Program-made: the position numbers and the translations under genes | Notes under the pieces: generated by a model | The model's input: the letters and a program-made list of their open reading frames with translations, nothing else | Databases searched by the model: none | What the model was told of the DNA's origin: nothing | Assembly: GCA_000444245.1 (NCBI GenBank) | Contig: ATSW01104401.1 | Location: forward strand, 1 to 21,051 | Reading direction: 5' to 3' | Origin: Botryllus schlosseri | Lineage: Eukaryota; Chordata; Ascidiacea; Stolidobranchia; Styelidae | Length of the DNA: 21,051 nt | Shown here: positions 1 to 8,443 of the stretch, piece by piece | Numbering within the stretch: the first letter of the stretch is position 1 | Layout: every line of letters begins with the position of its first letter

Positions 1-217
1 TCGTACTACTGATAACCAAACTCGTGCAATTGGATCGTGATGTAGAGGTCTGGACGAAAATGTTCATCTTTTTCTTGTCACCCCCATCAGAACCGGAGGC
101 CGAACAGAGACATGACACAGGTCCATGATCTTTTTCTGTTTCTATCTGTTATCCTAATCTTGCCATGTCATCGACATCGTTTGTTGTGACTTTGTGAGAC
201 ACTGCTTTTGCAGATCG

Positions 218-251
218 GATGGCGAGTACGAGCCAAGATAAACTTCCAATA
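218..251. repeat. Fragment of dispersed repeat shared with 13372-13408
   Basis: The stretch containing ATGGCGAGTACGAGCC followed by AGATAAACTTCCAA matches 13372-13408 (ATGGCGAGGAGGAGCC, AGATAAACCTCCAA) in the same orientation with only a few differences. It is too short to name a family. The second copy lies just right of a hAT right end, so this may be part of a larger repeat into which transposons have inserted. Confidence 0.5.
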
Positions 252-299
252 CCTAGGAAATGAAGTTCTAGATATTCCTGGTTGCAGACTGCAGCGGTG

Positions 300-409
300 C
301 AACTTACCACGCTGCTCGCCACTCGCGGCGCTCGAAGTGCTATGGGGTGCCGCGAACAAATTTTCCCTATCAGAGGGTGCCGCGAGCTCGAAAAGATTGA
401 GAACCACTG
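300..409. mobile_element. Right-end fragment of a hAT transposon (CAGTGGTTCTCAA type)
   Basis: The segment ends in GATTGAGAACCACTG, the reverse complement of the CAGTGGTTCTCAA-type terminal inverted repeat typical of Charlie/Buster-like hAT elements. The following 8 bases, GGCTACTT, have T-A at positions 4-5, the pattern seen at the complete hAT copies in this window. No left end with the same flank exists in bases 1-300, so the left part is deleted or lies before the window. The left limit given here is approximate. Confidence 0.6.
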
Positions 410-592
410 GGCTACTTCATAGAACTTGCGTTCCGTCCTGATCATATGGTAGTTGTTCTTCGAGGACGTGTGTTGTAGTTGTGCGCTTTTGATTCCGGAG
501 GTGAAGAAGTCCTCGGAATTTGTGGGACTGTGACCGCAATGGAACTGATACATAATCTTGGCAATTATACTAGCTTCCTCATGTCTTCAATG
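410..592. other. Spacer, no gene recognised
   Basis: Short open frames occur on both strands, but none has a recognisable domain or plausible splice context. Nothing else is seen. Confidence 0.4.
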
Positions 593-799
593 CAGAACTG
601 TAACTGCAGCACCCCAAACCCCCCAATTGAGGGGCGGCGAGCTCGAAGGGGCCAAAATTATTTCGTGAAATAACATAAATTATAGAGTTTTTTTTAATTT
701 ATCGAATCTTATTAAAAATGTAGTGTAGTGTTGCTAAATGTCTATATTATTGGGTAACCGACCCCCAAGAAAATATGCGCACGATTTATAGAAGTTAGC

Positions 800-877
800 A
801 TGTCGGCGTTGGCCATTGCCGCGCCACCACGCATTAATTATAATCCGTGATGGCGCGGCAATGGCCAACGCCGACAT
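800..877. repeat. Perfect 27-bp inverted repeat (hairpin, 24-base loop)
   Basis: Bases 800-826 (ATGTCGGCGTTGGCCATTGC + CGCGCCA) are exactly complementary to 851-877. The loop, 827-850, is 24 bases. The arms are GC-rich while the flanks are AT-rich. The same 5' arm also pairs with 1019-1053. Confidence 0.9.
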
Positions 878-899
878 GAAGTTTTAAGCCATGTAACCT

Positions 900-980
900 G
901 CGACTCCGAGAAGTGTGCCAGAAGGATCGGCAGCGAGGAAACCTTGGCCGAAAAAGACTTGGCGCACTTTTCGGAGTCGC
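900..980. repeat. Second inverted repeat, 21-bp arms
   Basis: Bases 900-920 (GCGACTCCGAGAAGTGTGCC+A) pair with 960-980 with 2 mismatches across a 39-base loop. It lies inside the larger pair 800-834 / 1019-1053, which has 3 mismatches over 35 bases. Together they form a nested foldback structure about 254 bases long. Confidence 0.85.
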
Positions 981-1187
981 ATAGTTATTTACCTATGGCC
1001 TAAACCTTCCATGTCTTGATGCGTGGTGGCGCGGCAATGGCGGACGCCGAAATGTTACTCGAGTACATCAACAGAATCCGGATCGCCAGCGATGGATAGT
1101 GATTAAAACGGCGGAACTGCTGGCAACATATCTTCGATAATTGTGGTCTTCTAGCGATTGCACATCGACGCTGCAAACAGGGAGCTG

Positions 1188-1240
1188 GTGGTCATCATTT
1201 CTACTCACGTACAACAAATATTAAGTAATACCATAAATTT
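1188..1240. repeat. Direct repeat with 1694-1745
   Basis: GTCATCATTTCTACTCA occurs at both sites, followed by related AT-rich sequence. The repeat brackets the TA-flanked element at 1282-1642. The TCTACTCA core resembles the subterminal sequence of the hAT family represented at 15751-17030, so this may be hAT-derived. Confidence 0.45.
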
Positions 1241-1281
1241 CGTCTGCAGTCATCCAGTGCTATAGTAGGCCTACTTTAGTA

Positions 1282-1642
1282 GGGTTAGCATATTTTGAGA
1301 TCTAAAAAAGAGGACACTTTTCAAAAACTCTGAAAGCTCTAGTACCGGAAAAGAAAACTAGTCAATTTTGAAAATTTTTCGACAAATAGTACGCTACTGT
1401 GTCGATTAAAAAAAGGTAATCGTTCCCATCTTTGCTCCCAAAATAGCCTATCCATCGCGTCGTATTTTTCGTTGATTGTCTTGCCAACTCTGGCGTTCGC
1501 TGCATCGGAGTCCAGTTTATTGTGCTCATGCATTTTAACACTTTTTCGAGAAAAAAGAGGACGAATTCCAAAAAAGAGGACATTTAGGCATCCTCCGGGG
1601 ACACTTCCAATTTTACTAAAAAAAGAGGACAAATGGTAGCCC
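1282..1642. mobile_element. Small TA-flanked element with AAAAAAGAGGACA repeats (MITE-like)
   Basis: The left edge GGGTTAGCATAT and the right edge ATGGTAGCCC are imperfect inverted copies, and both sides are flanked by TA, as expected for a TA-target transposon. Inside, AAAAAAGAGGAC occurs four times in the same direction, near 1305, 1551, 1571 and 1618. The minus strand is open for 97 codons, but the frame runs through these repeats and matches nothing I know. It could instead belong to another inverted-repeat superfamily whose ends I have misplaced by a few bases. Confidence 0.45.
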
Positions 1643-1689
1643 TAAGCAGCCTAGAATACTGAATTTCCAACTCGCGCCGAAATTACAGC

Positions 1690-1830
1690 AACCAGTCATC
1701 ATTTCTACTCAAGTGCAAGTAGAAATAATGTCATAATTTATACTCCAGTAAGTACTGAATTTACAAGTAACGCCTAAAGTAAATCAAGTAGTAAAATACG
1801 AAATGTCCGGGGAGTAGCATACTCAAGTGG
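1690..1830. repeat. ACTCAAGTA-rich tract, hAT subterminal-like
   Basis: CTACTCAAGTGCAAGTAGAA and scattered AAGTA/AGTACT words resemble the subterminal repeats at both ends of the 15751-17030 element. No terminal CAGAGGTGG is present here. It may be the left part of the element whose right end lies at 3664. Confidence 0.35.
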
Positions 1831-1949
1831 TTTGGAGAAGTTTGGAAGAGGCGTCAAGCACATACTTTTGTTTGTCAATCACCGGCGACAGTATATACAA
1901 CACTGGTCGACATTTTCAACCTTTTTTTTCTTTTTTTAGAACGATCAAT

Positions 1950-3120
1950 TGTGTTTACCTAATTTGACCATGCTGATTCCGAATTTGCCATCAGAATTAA
2001 CCCAACACGTCACACTTTTTCGAAAAAGTCGATTGAAGATTTTACTAAAAAACGCCTGTATTAAGGGCGCATTTGCCCGTTTATGGTGCGAAACACATCC
2101 TACAAAGCTCTCAACATACTTTATTGGATTGAGGTGTTACTATCTTAAACTAAACCCTCCAAATAAAAAGGATCATTAGTATTTTCAAGAAATTTAGTTG
2201 CGACTTCAATGAGGGGGAGTCGTGTATTTTTTCCAAATCCGACTTCCCAATAAGAAATAAGGGTTTTGGTGAGTATTCTGATTTGAGATCCAACAAATAC
2301 ACCCTCTTTAAATGTAACAGCACTCAAGTGAAGAAACGTTTCGTGAATGTATTTAGAACGTGCACTCTCTTTGATCAGAGCTTTTAAAAACTTTTTCATG
2401 AGATACAGTATAACATATAATGGTGGAAATACAACATCAGATCTGTCGATAAGATCACGCTTTAAAACATTTTAAAGCCTGGTGTAAGATACTCTCCCAT
2501 TAGCCACTTACGTTTAATTCAATGCTTTCTACTGTTCCATTCACACATAAAACAAGGATACCTTGTAGTTCTAGATGGTAGAACCAGCAGTACATTATGA
2601 GTTCAAAATCAACGGAAACTTTTGTTTGAGTAGTTTGAATACTTTATTCCAAATTTGATATTCTCGTAAGACTCTTGATGCCAGCTACAGGGATAAAAGC
2701 ACATTGATTTGTATTGTGCGACAAAACAGCTTTTAGGCTTGATGCATAAATAAAGAGGCGCAATTCACGGTTCCCAATGTCTCTATGATACCTTGGACAT
2801 CGACACAATATACTAAAGAGGGTTCGCCGGCAATGAAGAGAGCGTATTCACTATCACGATGCATATACCAAGCAGAAGTGGTATCAGTGCAAAGTAGGCT
2901 AGGCTATGTTTGGCTTTTCATCTGGAGCCTACAATAAGAGCAGATTCATTTGGCAAATTCAAATTTTTGACGCAGTTATTCAGTTCAGCTTGATTCAACT
3001 TTATATAGCTGCTTATCACCATCACACTCATGCTGAGAACATTCTTCAGACAAATACTCTTCACCGAGAGAACTTTTGGTCAACTGCTGGTAAAAATTTT
3101 GAAGGCAATGCAATTGCAAC
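1950..3120 (-). pseudogene. Decayed copy of a dispersed, uncharacterised gene family
   Basis: Read on the minus strand from high to low coordinates, a series of short protein blocks appears in the order I remember for a large, unnamed animal protein family that is present in many near-identical copies in some invertebrate genomes. The blocks are NLNLPNESALIVGSR near 2950, AGEPSLVYCVDVQGIIETLG near 2800, SLKAVLSHN near 2720, CEWNSRKH near 2540, FPPLYVILYLMKKFLKAL near 2400 and KEGVFVGSQIR near 2310. The spacing between blocks is also family-like. The copy is broken in several places and has no intact full-length frame, so it is a relic. I cannot name a function or database family; the match is from memory of conserved motifs. 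Its high copy number elsewhere suggests spread with mobile DNA. A hAT right end lies downstream at 3664. Confidence 0.7.
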
Positions 3121-3534
3121 ATCTGGCCCATGAGGAATCGGTCGTATTGCACAAGTCAAATTGGATATCGAATGTTATGCTGATTTTTGACATTAAATTT
3201 AAAAAAAAAACAAGAGAAAAAGTAACAATCTTTTCCATGTCCATGTGGCTGTCTCCAAACCATATTGGCACACCAAAGGGTAAATATTTTTGTTTTCAAA
3301 TGCTTCACAGCCTCAATGTCGCTTTATTTTTCATTCATTGTGCTGTGCATACCTCTTCTTTAGATCGCCTAGACCCAGGTCTTATTGCAGATGTCTGATT
3401 TCAAAGACTACTCCAAGTCGTTTCGACGCCTTCCTATCTGTTGATCGTATCGCAGTCGTGTGATGTTTCGAAAGGAAGAAAATATTATTAAATTGATGGT
3501 GATATCAAAACTAGGCCTATATAACGACTTTTTA
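3121..3534. other. AT-rich spacer, no gene recognised
   Basis: An open frame on the plus strand ends at 3398, but it runs antisense to the decayed gene for part of its length and has no recognisable domain. Nothing else is seen. Confidence 0.4.
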
Positions 3535-3664
3535 CATACTTGTAAAAAGTTACTTTTACATCTACTTGAGTAGAAATTGACGCCGTTACTTCTACTTGAG
3601 TTGAAATTGACCCTATTAATTACCTCTAGTTGAGTACCTATGGTATGTACTTTGACCACCGCTC
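3535..3664. mobile_element. Right-end fragment of a hAT element (AGGTGGTCAAAGTA type)
   Basis: The end GTACTTTGACCACCGCTC is close to the reverse complement of CAGAGGTGGTCAAAGTAG, the left end of the complete element at 15751. Upstream, ACTTGAGTAGAAAT and ACTTCTACTTGAG repeats match that family's subterminal repeats. A convincing left end with a matching 8-base flank was not found; the region near 1188 (GGTGGTCATCATTTCTACTC) is only a weak candidate. Confidence 0.6.
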
Positions 3665-4466
3665 ATGACGTCACAATGGTGATAGCTATGACCAAACAGC
3701 AAGGAATACGTCACAGAACAGGCTTTTTTAGCACTAAAATGCAAAATTTTAAATCACAGATTATTAAAAATCCTGACATGAGAGAAAAAAAGTGACTTCA
3801 TATTCGAAATCAGCGTACGGAAATTGACTTAATAGTCATTATTTTGGCCAGAAAAGAAAAATGATGTCGATCAGTGTAATTGCAGTGTGCAATTTCGTGA
3901 CTAATGCAAACGGTGATTGATAGGCACGTTTCTGGAAGTCCAAACACTGCAATTTTACTCATTAACGCTACTCTCCACAAAATATTGTTTGAAGACGAGC
4001 AACGTATCTGATTTTTACCTCCATAGCGCCTCTTAGCGTTACGTTCGCAAGTCGGCGCTACAAAACCTGTTATGTTCTCGTAAGTCGTAATTGCGGCATG
4101 ACCATGAAAGCAGTAACAGCAACTGGATTCCGGCACATTTATTCTTTCACTTTTTGTATTATTGGCACTTTCCAAATTCTTCGTGTCCGACCTCTACGTG
4201 ACACTGACGGCAAAACTGAAGACAAAGGTGAGCCAACAATAAAAAAAAGCCCTGACGCCCCAGAAACTGTCAGTCTCTACAGCGGTCACGCAGACGCATT
4301 GTAATTCATGAAAAACTCATTTAAGTACCGTCCCAAACGAACCAATATCGCGAATAGTGCGTAACGTAACTGGCAATTGTCACGTTTACCGAACAGATAC
4401 AAAACAGCCATGACTTGTAGCACGCGAAAATAATAAGCAAGTAAAATAGCGCAATAGAATCATCAA
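3665..4466. other. Unexplained stretch, no gene recognised
   Basis: Open frames occur on both strands (minus 3810-4175, plus 4098-4304), but they overlap antisense and carry no recognisable domain. TTTATT near 4137 would read as AATAAA on the minus strand and could serve the candidate exon at 4467-4730, about 330 bases downstream of its stop. No repeat family of this window was recognised here. Confidence 0.4.
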
Positions 4467-4730
4467 TCATGCATTCCTCTTTGCGATGTCTTCTTGGATT
4501 TTCCATTCAAGGGTTCCCACCAACTCCCTCGGGATTTTTGCGGCCGCGGCCAAGTTCTTTGCCAGCCGATTTGGCTTATCGAACTCGTGCACTTCAACTT
4601 TATGCACACAGCCGGCGTTATCGGTGTATTCTAACATATAGAGTAATCTTCCACGACCCATGCCAGGGCTTGAGGTCCTGGTATCGTTGCGAACACGGCT
4701 GTCAGCTTCGTCGTTCTTTACACTGTAGAC
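4467..4730 (-). CDS. Candidate 3'-terminal exon of an unidentified host gene
   Basis: A minus-strand frame ending in TGA encodes 87 residues if it begins after the acceptor-like TTACGGTCACAG. It contains a methionine 63 residues before the end (near 4661), so a short 64-residue protein is also possible. The sequence looks protein-like: a charged start, RGRLLYMLEYTDNAG, then VHKVEVHEFDKPNRLAKNLA, then PRELVGTLEWKIQEDIAKRN. This reads as two predicted strands followed by two helices, a pattern seen in small C-terminal domains of several eukaryotic proteins. The region is more GC-rich than its neighbours, mostly at codons for alanine and charged residues. I do not recognise the gene. No upstream exon was found within the next few kilobases, and the acceptor has a weak pyrimidine tract, so it could be a gene fragment. 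Confidence 0.35.
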   Translation of the reverse strand, partial: VYSVKNDEADSRVRNDTRTSSPGMGRGRLLYMLEYTDNAGCVHKVEVHEFDKPNRLAKNLAAAAKIPRELVGTLEWKIQEDIAKRNA

Positions 4731-5309
4731 CTGTGACCGTAAGTCCGTAACATATTAATTATGCCACACTACGTTGAAGGGGTAATAGTCATGTTCATAA
4801 TCAGCAATTATATTATTTCCATCCGATTAAAACGCACAATATACAACGCAGTGCGATAAACAGGTAGGAGGGTGTCGAAAAGAGCATGTATAGTGTATAC
4901 TCCATTAATAAAATAACCACTTTGGTCCGACATCTCTGCTGCCTGCATAAGTTTTTAGTACGGTGATCCTTGCCGTACCCGTATACTCTTATACTAATTA
5001 GGATTGCGCAGAGCTGGGGAATCGCAAAATTTGATTTTAGATGGTCACGAGACAGGGTTAGAGCCCCAACTGTAACCGCAGAGGCGTCAGAGTCGCAGCG
5101 AAATTCTCCCGACGGCCGACACCCAATTGGGGAGAAATATTATGTCATGTAGAGCTTCGGTGGTGCGGTAGGCGTACCCGAACTTGTTCCCAAGTCAACG
5201 GCATGAAACCTGATGTTACAAGCTTTTGCAGGCCGCACCATTACTCGAAATATCAATATTACGAACAAGCGTTGTGCTACGCGGAGGAGAGTTGCACAGA
5301 TTTCGTTTC
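4731..5309. other. Unexplained stretch, no gene recognised
   Basis: If 4467-4730 is a terminal exon, this would be intron or intergenic sequence. CACCCAATTGGGG near 5120 resembles a core word of REP-A but without its neighbours. Nothing else is supported. Confidence 0.35.
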
Positions 5310-5530
5310 GCATTCAGTCCCGACTCTTGGAAGATTAGAAATCGCGACCACGACTCTACAGAACTGGGATTCACGGCAAAGACAGCAATAAAACAGGGAC
5401 TCCCGACTAAAACTCTGGATCTTCAGCAATCGTGTCAACGAATTGACTCTTATCCCAGACTTTACATCGAATTTTGCGACTACGACAGTGCGACCCGGAA
5501 TCCCAATAGGCCAAAACATATCGACTCTTT
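5310..5530. repeat. GACTC-rich tract
   Basis: CCCGACTC, CACGACTC, GGACTCCCGACT, TTGACTC and related words recur irregularly. An open plus-strand frame (5226-5723) passes through the tract, but its composition is explained by the repeated words. Related GACTTG/GACTCGAG-rich tracts occur at 7421-7600 and 11466-11566. Confidence 0.4.
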
Positions 5531-5950
5531 AGCCCTAGTGAAACTCATGAAATTAGATCTGGTGATAGCCTGCACCTCGTTTTTTAACCGCACAAGAACT
5601 GGGGCAATGTGCTCTAAATATGGTGTGGTTTCAAATTGGAGTACGGTAGAAAAATATGAACAAAATTTGGGAAGCCGGCTTCAACACCAAAGTCACCACT
5701 CATCTGATCAGCAGAGTTTTTAGAATTTGCAATATGTCACACGAGCCATACTGCCATAAATGAATCTACAGCAAAATTTCAGATGAGGTTTAAAGTCGTT
5801 CGTGCGCATTGCGCAAGGAGATAGTGGACAAAACGCCAGTTATGCTTCAATGTCAAATAAAATGTGTAGGCTATATAATTATAATGGAAACTGTTTGGAT
5901 GTGACCGACCAATATTTTCAAGTCTATCCCCTACGGGTGTATTTGATTTG
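5531..5950. other. Unexplained stretch, no gene recognised
   Basis: No protein domain, repeat family or RNA gene was recognised. Confidence 0.35.
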
Positions 5951-6056
5951 TAAATGTCGCCAATGTCACCAATGTCGACGTGTATCTATTTTATCAATGT
6001 TGCCAATGCCACCAATGTCGCCAATGTCACCAATGCCGACAATGCCACCGATGCCG
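5951..6056 (+). repeat. Minisatellite of CCAATGTCACCA-like units
   Basis: Units of 6-12 bases, such as CCAATGTCA, CCAATGCCA and CCGATGCCG, are repeated about ten times with a short interruption (TGTATCTATTTTATC) near 5980-5995. Any frame across it gives artificial repeats of Cys-His/Gln or Met-Pro. An inverted, shorter version with the same flanking word (GGTGTATTTGATTTGT) lies at 13470-13573. Confidence 0.75.
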
Positions 6057-6071
6057 CTCGGGAGCCGAAAC

Positions 6072-6141
6072 TAGGGTTGGGCCCCCTTTGAGCTCGCTCC
6101 CCCCCCAATTGGGGGTTTGGGGCGCGAAAGTTACAGTCCTG
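6072..6141 (-). repeat. REP-A terminal fragment (copy 4, inverted)
   Basis: Read on the minus strand this is CAGGACTGTAACTTTCGCGC, then CCCCAAACCCCCAATTGGGG, then GAGCGAGCTCAAAGGGGGCC, the same order as the starts of the copies at 593, 6812 and 10201. It joins directly to the minisatellite flank at about 6075, so only the terminus is present. Confidence 0.6.
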
Positions 6142-6492
6142 ACTCCAGGACACAAAATGCTGACAGCATCATAACCATGTTACTTTTAAATACGCTTCTA
6201 CAATATACAATTATTATATCTATAAATACTTCTACACATTAAAAGAACGAATTTATCTAACGCAATCGCGAATCGGCTTATCCAAGTACAGCACAAAATG
6301 TATTAAACTTTCTCGTGTTTCCAATCTTAAATCACACATGTGGTCCGAATTAAGTAATTTACGATTCAGGTTCTGTGATGTTTAGCAATGGAAAGCTTTC
6401 AAAATATAATTAAAAAAATACTGTGGTAAGAATATAACTTATCATTATCATGTTGAAATATATTAAGAAAAAGTTCAATTAAGTACCCAAAG
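6142..6492. other. AT-rich spacer, no gene recognised
   Basis: Low-complexity AT-rich sequence with no recognised feature. The last eight bases (6485-6492, ACCCAAAG) are the proposed left target duplication of the next element. Confidence 0.4.
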
Positions 6493-6811
6493 CAGACATG
6501 GGTGACATGACACGAATGTAATCGATTGCGATTACAATTATCTGTGAATCCCGCGATTACGATTACAGCAAAATCAGGAAGTAGTCGATTACGATTACGA
6601 TTACATTTCAAAAGTAATCACGATTACTCACGATTCATTTGTTTTGCTTCTTTAGAACTAATTTCAGAAGAGATATTGGAAGACAATATAAGGCTTGCGA
6701 GATAACAACTATCTTCATAAATGGTGCGTCATTGGCTTGTTACGTGATAATGCACCCATTGCCCAACTCTATGCAGGACTATTCGTCGCACCCAACGATT
6801 TGCATTCTTGC

Positions 6812-7165
6812 CAGGTCCGTAACTGCCACACCCCAATAGGACCGGGAGCGAGCTCTAAGGGGACTCAAAAGTATTTCGTAAATCAACATAAATTATTATA
6901 GAGTATCTTCAAGAGAATTAATTAACTTGAAAATTTTCTTCGAGCTTTGGGATTTAATGTCTCTAAATAGCTTGATTTTGAAACGCATACCTCTCCCCCT
7001 CAAGAAAAAAAGCATGCATAATTTATAGGAATAGGCATTTTGGTGGCGGTCATTACCCCGCCACGACACACCAAAAGACGTATGCAATTTCGGCCAACAT
7101 GCAACTCCAGAAAGTGTACTACCAAAGAATGACTTTGACCAAAACTTTGGGTATGTGTCCATTGT
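6812..7165 (+). repeat. REP-A copy 2
   Basis: The start CAGGTCCGTAACTGCC is followed by ACACCCCAAT, GAGCGAGCTCTAAGGGG, AAAAGTATTTCGTAAATCAA and ACATAAATTATTATAGAGT. Then come a CTTCGAGCTTTGGGATTTAA block, a TTTATAGGAATAGGCATTTT block and CAACTCCAGAAAGTGTAC. It lacks the long foldback arms of copy 1. The right limit is approximate. Confidence 0.6.
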
Positions 7166-7230
7166 CAGTAGCCGCACTCTATGGCTCGAGACCAGAACGG
7201 CCAAGACAGACATTCCATGTAACTTCGAAG

Positions 7231-7420
7231 AATAGTAGTTTCCACATTATTTGTATTTCGACTGTCAGTCCTGATACTTGAAAATATAGGGCCGTAAACT
7301 GTGGAAACTGATGAAAATTAGTATATTATGAATACGAGCCATTCTATATCACACGAGCAGAGTTGAAAAAAGAGAGTTGAACCGGATTGATCGGAAAACT
7401 GATCTGTGAACATAACGACT
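7231..7420 (+). repeat. Dispersed repeat REP-B copy 1 (matches 20657-20845)
   Basis: Shared blocks with the copy at 20657 include CAGTCCTGATACTTGAAAAT, CATTCTATATCAC, GAGCAGAGTTGAAAAA and GTTGAACC, in the same order and orientation; I judge the two about 80 percent alike by eye. No coding potential was recognised. Confidence 0.75.
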
Positions 7421-7600
7421 TGGACTCATACTCGAGTCAAACACAGATGATTCGGACTAGACCCTACACTAGCTGACTTGGACTCGGACTTGAATCGGGG
7501 GTGAATTGAAAATGACTCGACTTGACTCGAGTAAAAGCTATAAATGTGAGATTGACTTGTGACTCGGAACATTGTGACTTGGTCACAACCCCACCAATAC
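7421..7600. repeat. GACTTG/GACTCGAG-rich tract
   Basis: GACTTGGACTC, GACTCGAGT, GACTTGACTCGAG and GTGACTTGG words recur irregularly. A similar tract lies at 11466-11566. Such tracts are typical of transposon subterminal regions, but no terminal repeats were identified here. Confidence 0.5.
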
Positions 7601-8094
7601 CAGCGTTTGGAGTGGGGGACGAATTGCTGTTTTGGTCCTGATTGTACCTACAACCCACGCTAACATGGTGTATAAGCGGATGGCTATGGCGACAGATATA
7701 AATGTCGAGTGAAAAATTGTGAAATAACGATTGGCGCCCGTTTCAAGTACAGTCATATGAGAATAGGATAAAGTGAACCTAAAATTCTACCTTCCACTTA
7801 ATACAGATACTGCAAGCTGCCGTTACGAGAAACCGCAAAGAAAGGCTCGATTATGATATATATCAGCAGCTGTTGATTTCAACCATCGTAATGTTTTATT
7901 TGACGAGTACAAAATTTCAAATCTTTGTCCGGTGTACGTACAGTCGTACATTCGTACAATACATAGGCTACGTACACTACATAGACAGGCCTACTGCTCG
8001 CCAAGCAGCAACGGTCAAACTGCGTTTAACTAAGCATAACCAAACATCAATACGTAAGTTACTATTTGAAACTAGGCAGAGTGGTGATTATTAG
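7601..8094. other. Spacer inside the 6493-8883 element, no gene recognised
   Basis: Only short open frames are present, without domains. CGTACGTACAGTCGTACATT near 7935 is a small run of GTAC words. Confidence 0.35.
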
Positions 8095-8290
8095 GCCGGG
8101 AGATAGCGCGGTGGTAACGAAAAGCGCTCACCAATCTGGCGGCCCCGGTTCGATTGCTGTCGCTCGCCGCTGCCGTTGCCCAGAAAAAGAGCCGACGAAA
8201 GAAAGCACTCACAAGGAATGGAAATAACTCGTAGGAAGGGCCGCGGCTTCAACAAGATCAAAATCGATAAGAACTGCGACATCTGGTACT
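8095..8290 (+). mobile_element. tRNA-derived SINE
   Basis: The head GGCCGGGAGATAGCGCGGTG carries an A-box-like TAGCGCGGTGG at 8104-8114, and a B box GGTTCGATT lies at 8147-8155, about 32 bases after it. This is the internal RNA polymerase III promoter layout of a tRNA, but the rest does not fold as a functional tRNA: the sequence after the B box runs on without a proper acceptor stem. That is the usual structure of a tRNA-derived SINE. The 3' limit near 8290 is a guess because no tail repeat or target duplication is clear. Confidence 0.6.
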
Positions 8291-8426
8291 CTAAGATGTT
8301 AGATTAAAAGGATTGCAACTGCATGCGTGTCGTTCGACATCCTCATGTCTGTTTGTTACATCGCATTGTGTCTTATCGCATTGTACATCGTGTGTGACTT
8401 GTTCAGATGAAAAATATAACCCAACG

Positions 8427-8443
8427 ATTATTATTATTATTAT
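8427..8443. repeat. ATT microsatellite
   Basis: Nearly six uninterrupted ATT units. Confidence 0.8.

Larger units (their letters stand above)
593..1056 (+). repeat. REP-A copy 1 (palindromic interspersed repeat)
   Basis: The start, CAGAACTGTAACTGC, is followed by CCCCAATTGAGGGG, GCGAGCTCGAAGGGGCC and AAAATTATTTCG. The same order of blocks occurs at 6812 (CAGGTCCGTAACTGCC) and 10201 (CAGGACCGTAACTG), and a terminal piece lies inverted at 6072-6141. Further in, all three long copies share a TTTATAGG-like block, then a CATTTCGGCG / GCCATTGCCGC block, then a CAACTCCGAGAAGTGT-like block. This order over several hundred bases defines an interspersed family. The ends resemble inverted-repeat termini, but no target duplication was found, so the right limit is approximate and the transposon class is unknown. 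This copy is distinguished by long foldback arms (described separately). Confidence 0.6.

Noticed and set aside
3030-3398. 122-codon open frame on the plus strand
   Set aside because: Its first part is antisense to the decayed dispersed gene and its composition is AT-driven with no domain.
1188-3664. A single hAT element bounded by GGTGGTCATC at 1188 and GACCACC at 3660
   Set aside because: The left end lacks the CAG start and no 8-base duplication was found; only the right end is supported.
3810-4175. 121-codon minus-strand frame
   Set aside because: No recognisable domain, low-quality composition, and an overlapping opposite frame; it could be chance.
5226-5723. 165-codon open frame on the plus strand
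   Set aside because: It runs through a GACTC-rich repetitive tract, has no recognisable domain and no splice or promoter context.
5802-6174. Open frames encoding Cys-Gln-Cys-His or Met-Pro repeats, resembling a metal-binding protein
   Set aside because: They are translations of the minisatellite in different frames; an inverted version with different unit number lies at 13470-13573.
8095-8170. A functional tRNA gene
   Set aside because: The A and B boxes are present, but no acceptor stem closes and the sequence continues as a SINE body.
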